A model generated the notes under the pieces. It made no database searches, was not told where the DNA came from, and saw only the letters and a list, made by a program, of their open reading frames with translations. From Bacillota bacterium (lineage in GTDB: Bacteria; Bacillota_A; Clostridia; Lachnospirales; Bianqueaceae): DNA of 10,085 bases. Position numbers and translations under genes: made by a program. Below are positions 6,720 to 10,085 of this stretch, in pieces. Location: assembly GCA_017420625.1 (NCBI GenBank), contig JAFOIR010000151.1, forward strand, positions 1-10,085, in the 5' to 3' direction. The number at the start of each line of letters is the position of its first letter. Within the stretch, counting starts at the first letter, position 1.

Positions 6720-9008
6720 TTACAGCTTGTTCCGGATGATCTTGCCGCTGATCGTCTTCGGCAATTCATCACGGAAGACCACGATCCTGGGATATTTATA
6801 CGGTGCAGTATGCTTCTTGACGTAGTTCTGGATCTCTTTTTTCAGTTCTTCTGTACCTTCTTTGCCCTTGACGAGTACGATCGAAGCTTTGACGACCTGT
6901 CCGCGTACCTCATCCGGCGCAGCGGATACGCCACATTCCAGAACGTACGGAAGTTCCATGATGACGTTTTCGATCTCGAACGGACCAATCCGATAGCCGG
7001 AAGACTTAATGACGTCATCCGCACGCCCGACATACCAGAAGTAGCCATCCTCATCACGCCAGGCCAGATCGCCGGTATGATAATAACCATCGTGCCAGGC
7101 TCCGGCCGTCATCTCTTCGTCACCGTAGTAGCCAAGATACAGACCCGGTCTCGGATCACTGCGGTCTGCCTTGATGCAGATCTCGCCGTTTTCACCATCG
7201 GGTACTTCCTCGCCGTCCTTCAGCAGGGTGACACCGTAATCCGGGATAGGTTTGCCCATGGAACCGGGCTTGAGCACCGTACCGGTCAGATTGCCGATCG
7301 TCAGCGTTGTTTCTGTCTGACCAAAGCCCTCGGCAATGCGAAGACCGGTCATCTTCTCAAACTGATAGAACACTTCCGGATTCAGTGCTTCACCGGCAGT
7401 CGTCGCATGATGGATCGAAGACAGATCATACTGTGACAGATCCTGCTTGATCAGCATGCGGTACATAGTCGGCGGTGCACAGAAGGTCGTGATGTTGTAT
7501 TTTGCGAACATCGGAAGGATCTTAGCCGCATCGAAGCGGTCGAAATCATAAACGAAGATCGCACCTTCACACAGCCACTGGCCATAGAGCTTACCCCAGA
7601 GTGCTTTGCCCCAGCCGGTCTCGGAGATCGTGAAATGCAGGCCGTCTCTTTCGACCCAGTGCCAGTACTTGGCGGTCACATAATGACCAAGCGCATATTT
7701 ATAGCTATGGGTGACCAACTTGGGATAACCGGTCGTACCGGAGGAGAAGAAGGCAACCATCGGATCGGATCCGGCCGGTGCACCCGCTTCTCGCACATAG
7801 CGGCGGGAGAACAGTTTATATTCATTATTGAAGTCATGCCAGCCTTCTCTGAGAGTCCCCGGGACTGCTTCCACCATGATCTTTTTCAGGGTAATGCCGC
7901 AGGTCTTCTCAGCCAGTTCCACCTGCTCGGCAGTACCGCCGTCACCGGTACAGACGATTGCACTGATGCCGCCTTTTTCAAAGCGATAGGTAAAGTCATG
8001 TTCCAGCAGCTGGTTGGTTGCCGGGATGGCAACCGCGCCGATCTTGGCCAGCGCCAGGATCGAGAACCAGAACTGATAATGACGTTTGAGCACCAGCATG
8101 ACACGGTCTCCCCGCTTGATGCCCAGTGAAGTAAAGTAGTTCGCCGCCTGAGACGATCCGTCCTTGATATCCTTGAACGTAAATCTTCTCTCGGTCATAT
8201 CATTCGCAACATGGATCATCGCGAGTTTCTCCGGATCTTTGCGGCCCATGGCATCCACGACATCAAATGCGAAATTGAAGCGCTCCGTGTTCTTGAACTT
8301 AAGGGACTTAAGGACGCCCTGTTCATCCTCTTCCGGATCCACAAATTCCTTGGCGATCTCACTGGTTGCCTGTTTGCGTGCGACTTCCTGCGTAACTCCC
8401 GGTGAAGCTTCCGCTTCTGTCGTCGCCATGATCATGGCAAGGAAGGTACAGTCCTTTCCGTCCACCGCGATCATGCCATGCGGTGTGGAGCTGTTGTAGT
8501 AGATGCTGTCTCCTTCGTGCAGGATCTCTTCATGCTCGCCGACTTTTACCCGCAGCGTTCCCTTCAGGACAAGGTCAAATTCCTGTCCGGCATGGGTTGT
8601 CGTATGGATGGTTTCATGCTGAGCATTATCAGAGTACTGATAGGTAACCCAATACGGCGTTGCCAGCTTTCCACGGAACATCGAGGCCATGTTCTGAATC
8701 GTAATGCCTTCCTCACTGGCGGTCAGAGAACCTGTGCCGCGTCTGGTGAGCGTATAGCTGGACAGCTTGGCCGAATGACCTTCGACCAGCTGCGTGACGT
8801 CCACACCAAAAGCCAGGGCACACTTGTGAAGAAAAGTAAACGGAAGGTCAGCAAGGCCTTCTTCATAAGAGGAATATTCTTCAGGAGAAACCCCGGTCAG
8901 ATGGGCCATTTCATCCTTCGAATGTCCGGAGATCCAACGCATCTCACGGATACGGCTGGCGATCTCCAGAAGCTGGTTATTGGTTGTTGTTTCCGCTTGA
9001 ACTACCAT
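6720..9008 (-). CDS. XRE HTH - cupin - AMP-forming acyl-CoA synthetase fusion
   Basis: 762 residues in three parts. An XRE-type helix-turn-helix spans about 12-76 (IREMRWISGHSKDEMAHLTG, then EEGLADLP). A cupin spans about 128-195 (HETIHTTTHAGQEFDLVLKG, EGDSIYYNSSTPHGM). An acyl-adenylate-forming ligase follows from about 235 to the end. Ligase motifs: A3 FFSSGTTGYPK 420-430, A5 GFGQTET 561-567, A7 YHTGD 643-647, A8 GRADDVIKSSGYRIGPFEIE 661-680, and the adenylation lysine K756 in SGKIIR. All key residues are intact, so the enzyme should be active. The ligase part looks like medium-chain or branched-chain acyl-CoA synthetases (ACSM/MbcS), converting a short carboxylic acid, ATP and CoA to acyl-CoA. 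The N-terminal half looks like a stand-alone XRE-cupin regulator and could sense the substrate or bind DNA. The AAAGGAAA ribosome binding site lies behind a T-box leader. Confidence 0.93.
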   Translation of the reverse strand: MVVQAETTTNNQLLEIASRIREMRWISGHSKDEMAHLTGVSPEEYSSYEEGLADLPFTFLHKCALAFGVDVTQLVEGHSAKLSSYTLTRRGTGSLTASEEGITIQNMASMFRGKLATPYWVTYQYSDNAQHETIHTTTHAGQEFDLVLKGTLRVKVGEHEEILHEGDSIYYNSSTPHGMIAVDGKDCTFLAMIMATTEAEASPGVTQEVARKQATSEIAKEFVDPEEDEQGVLKSLKFKNTERFNFAFDVVDAMGRKDPEKLAMIHVANDMTERRFTFKDIKDGSSQAANYFTSLGIKRGDRVMLVLKRHYQFWFSILALAKIGAVAIPATNQLLEHDFTYRFEKGGISAIVCTGDGGTAEQVELAEKTCGITLKKIMVEAVPGTLREGWHDFNNEYKLFSRRYVREAGAPAGSDPMVAFFSSGTTGYPKLVTHSYKYALGHYVTAKYWHWVERDGLHFTISETGWGKALWGKLYGQWLCEGAIFVYDFDRFDAAKILPMFAKYNITTFCAPPTMYRMLIKQDLSQYDLSSIHHATTAGEALNPEVFYQFEKMTGLRIAEGFGQTETTLTIGNLTGTVLKPGSMGKPIPDYGVTLLKDGEEVPDGENGEICIKADRSDPRPGLYLGYYGDEEMTAGAWHDGYYHTGDLAWRDEDGYFWYVGRADDVIKSSGYRIGPFEIENVIMELPYVLECGVSAAPDEVRGQVVKASIVLVKGKEGTEELKKEIQNYVKKHTAPYKYPRIVVFRDELPKTISGKIIRNKL

Positions 9009-9030
9009 GTCTTTTTCCTTTCAATTGCAT

Positions 9031-9058
9031 AAAAAAAAGCCTCAAGTCTCCTTGAGGC
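9031..9058 (-). terminator. T-box regulatory terminator
   Basis: On the minus strand GCCTCAAG, loop GAGA, CTTGAGGC (8 bp perfect stem, 9058-9039), then eight U (9038-9031). It lies 22 nt before the ligase start codon. Its left arm is shared with the antiterminator, so it should form only when tRNA is charged. Confidence 0.95.
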
Positions 9059-9290
9059 GATATTTAACCGCGGTACCACTCAAATTGCAGCAAACGCTGC
9101 CGCTTCAGGCTCCAACAAGCCCTATCCCGTAACGTGGGAAGCATAACTATGCAACGGGAGGCGTCTACACCGATAAGGTTCGGACCTCCAGCTCGGAAGT
9201 GATGGATCCTGAAGGATTCGCTGCTGCCTCACACCACCCGGCAGCTCTCTGAAAACTCTTACCTTCGATCGTCTTCGTCATCGCTTTTCA
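9031..9290 (-). promoter_or_regulatory. T-box riboswitch, probably isoleucine-specific
   Basis: A complete tRNA-sensing leader read right to left. Stem I begins with GCGATGACGAAGAC (9284-9271). The AG bulge and distal loop follow (CAGAGAGCTGC 9251-9241; CGGGTGGTGTGAG 9240-9228, closed by CTGC/GCAG). In the specifier loop the 5' side GTAA (9262-9259) sits on GAAG/CTTC (9266-9263 with 9199-9196). Immediately above CTTC on the 3' side is ATC followed by A (9203-9200), read as the specifier AUC, isoleucine. Stem III is GCAGC/GCTGC (9101-9088). The conserved T-box GAGTGGTACCGCGG is at 9081-9068, with bulge UGGU (9078-9075) pairing to an ACCA tRNA end, so the discriminator is A. An antiterminator pairs TTGAG (9083-9079) with CTCAA (9056-9052), which is also the terminator's left arm. 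The T-box class is certain; the amino acid is moderately supported. Confidence 0.95.
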
Positions 9291-9299
9291 AGTAGACAC

Positions 9300-9328
9300 A
9301 GAATATCACACTCGTACTTTAAAGTCAA
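9300..9328 (-). promoter_or_regulatory. Promoter for the T-box/ligase/ATPase unit
   Basis: On the minus strand TTGACT (9328-9323), a 17 nt spacer and TATTCT (9305-9300) preceded by TGA, an extended -10. Expected transcription start near 9293, just upstream of T-box stem I. A perfect palindrome ACTTTAAAGT (9316-9325) overlaps the -35 box. Confidence 0.8.
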
Positions 9329-9376
9329 GAAGAAAATCTGTACTTCTTTGTTTCCGAATCAGTCATACGCCCTGTC

Positions 9377-9405
9377 TTTACCGGGGACCGGGCATATGAT
9401 ATACT
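9377..9405 (+). promoter_or_regulatory. Promoter for the MORN-like lipoprotein
   Basis: TTTACC (9377-9382), a 17 nt spacer and TATACT (9400-9405) with TGA before it, an extended -10. It is divergent from the T-box promoter, with about 48 nt between the two -35 boxes. Confidence 0.6.
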
Positions 9406-9439
9406 TTTTTTCAAGTATTCCATGAAAGGAAATTTTCTC

Positions 9440-10085
9440 ATGACGAAACGGATACTGGTATTTTTTTCCTGTGTTCTCTGTGCGGTATTGCTGATTTCCT
9501 GCAGTCAGGCAACTCCGGAAAGTTCAGGAAAAAAAGATAAATTTGAAACGGAAGAAGTCGAAGAGCAGTCCTTTGCAGCCGGTCCCAAAAAGCAAAGCGT
9601 GACCGACCATGCACTGAGCGTGCAGATAGCCGGGCAGGAGTTTGCCGGATATTTTACCGGTACACTGAATGAGGGCATTCCTGAAGGTGAAGGCAGGTTC
9701 AAAGCAGAAAAACTGATCTATAAGGGCACTTTTCAGGGCATTGAAGCAGATACCGGCACGGTTGGCGGTTATCCGCTGACCGTCCAGTTCTCAGGTTCCG
9801 AATACACGGGTATCTATCAGGGTGACATCGTCTCCGGCAAACTGACCGGAACCGGGTCCTTTACCAGCGAGAACCTTTTATATGACGGATCCTTTGAAAA
9901 TGGTGTACCGACCGGAACGGGCAGCGTTACCAAGCTCCCCGTGAGCATTACGATCTCTGCTCAGCCGCTTAGTGGCTCCTATACCGGACCGATCGCCGGT
10001 TTTCTCCCGGAAGGAGAAGGTTCTTTTGAAGCTGACAAAACAAAGTACAGCGGTACTTTTTCCACCGGCGCGGCGCAGGATGGAA
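9440..10085 (+). CDS. Lipoprotein with MORN-like repeats (partial, runs off the end)
   Basis: 215 codons are present with no stop; the 3' end lies outside the window. The N-terminus MTKR, a hydrophobic stretch and LISC (18-21) form a lipobox, so Cys21 should be lipidated and the protein anchored on the outer face of the membrane. An acidic, Lys-rich linker (about 30-52) follows. Then come repeats of the form Y-x-G-x-F/Y ... G-x-P/L-x-G-x-G-x-F: YKGTFQG, YTGIYQG...GTGSF, YDGSFENGVPTGTGSV, GFLPEGEGSFEADKTKYSGTF. These resemble MORN repeats, which form extended beta-hairpins. The function is unknown; a structural, surface or substrate-binding role is plausible. An in-frame ATG at 9422 overlaps AAAGGA (9425-9430), which serves as the ribosome binding site for 9440, so 9440 is chosen. 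Confidence 0.8.
   Translation, partial: MTKRILVFFSCVLCAVLLISCSQATPESSGKKDKFETEEVEEQSFAAGPKKQSVTDHALSVQIAGQEFAGYFTGTLNEGIPEGEGRFKAEKLIYKGTFQGIEADTGTVGGYPLTVQFSGSEYTGIYQGDIVSGKLTGTGSFTSENLLYDGSFENGVPTGTGSVTKLPVSITISAQPLSGSYTGPIAGFLPEGEGSFEADKTKYSGTFSTGAAQDG

Noticed and set aside
6261..7436. Long plus-strand open frame of 391 codons
   Set aside because: It is antisense to the ATPase and ligase genes, has no ribosome binding site, and its low-complexity mixed composition is typical of a shadow frame.
9181..9215. UGG (Trp) as the T-box specifier, from the GAGCTGGAGG stretch
   Set aside because: It lies below the conserved CTTCCGAG segment, outside the specifier loop, and the T-box bulge UGGU needs an A73 tRNA, while bacterial tRNA-Trp usually has G73. 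AUC at 9203-9201 fits both constraints better.
1..10085. Mobile elements, CRISPR arrays, tRNA or rRNA genes
   Set aside because: No transposase or integrase motifs, no regularly spaced direct repeats, and no tRNA cloverleaf or rRNA-like stretch were seen on either strand.

Overview
The window reads as chromosomal DNA of an anaerobic, probably gut-associated member of the Bacillota (Erysipelotrichia or Clostridia; the order cannot be fixed from this sequence). The grounds are strong AGGAGG-type ribosome binding sites, a T-box riboswitch, a rubrerythrin, short intergenic gaps and a base composition near 50% GC. There is no mobile element, CRISPR array, rRNA or tRNA, and the genes look vertically inherited.

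Layout. Positions 1-2885 are on the plus strand: a MATE-family efflux transporter, an alpha/beta-hydrolase esterase with its own promoter, and a rubrerythrin 26 nt behind the esterase. A strong hairpin terminator at about 2929-2960 separates these from minus-strand genes that converge on it: an ABM-fold monooxygenase and a nitroreductase (a two-gene unit, 5163 to 4147), then tryptophanyl-tRNA synthetase, which also has its own promoter. A divergent promoter region at about 5164-5326 drives a plus-strand HD-domain hydrolase. That gene ends at a long terminator hairpin (5925-5960), which lies between it and the next minus-strand unit.

The most interesting part is that next unit, read from about 9293 down to 5974. 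It has a clear sigma-A-type promoter, a complete T-box leader of about 260 nt (stem I, stem II region, stem III, antiterminator/terminator), and then a 762-residue protein joining an XRE helix-turn-helix, a cupin and a medium-chain acyl-CoA-synthetase-type AMP-forming ligase. A MinD/CobQ-like P-loop ATPase follows 11 nt later. The best reading of the leader is isoleucine: an AUC specifier, and a UGGU T-box bulge that fits an A73 discriminator base. An acyl-CoA ligase controlled by uncharged tRNA-Ile suggests a branched-chain acid salvage route: 2-methylbutyrate to 2-methylbutyryl-CoA, then reductive carboxylation by a ferredoxin-dependent oxidoreductase and transamination to isoleucine. The oxidoreductase is not in this window, so the pathway is inference.

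A divergent gene at the right edge (from 9440, running off the end) encodes a lipoprotein with MORN-like repeats. Five of the six promoters proposed here carry an extended -10 TGn element.
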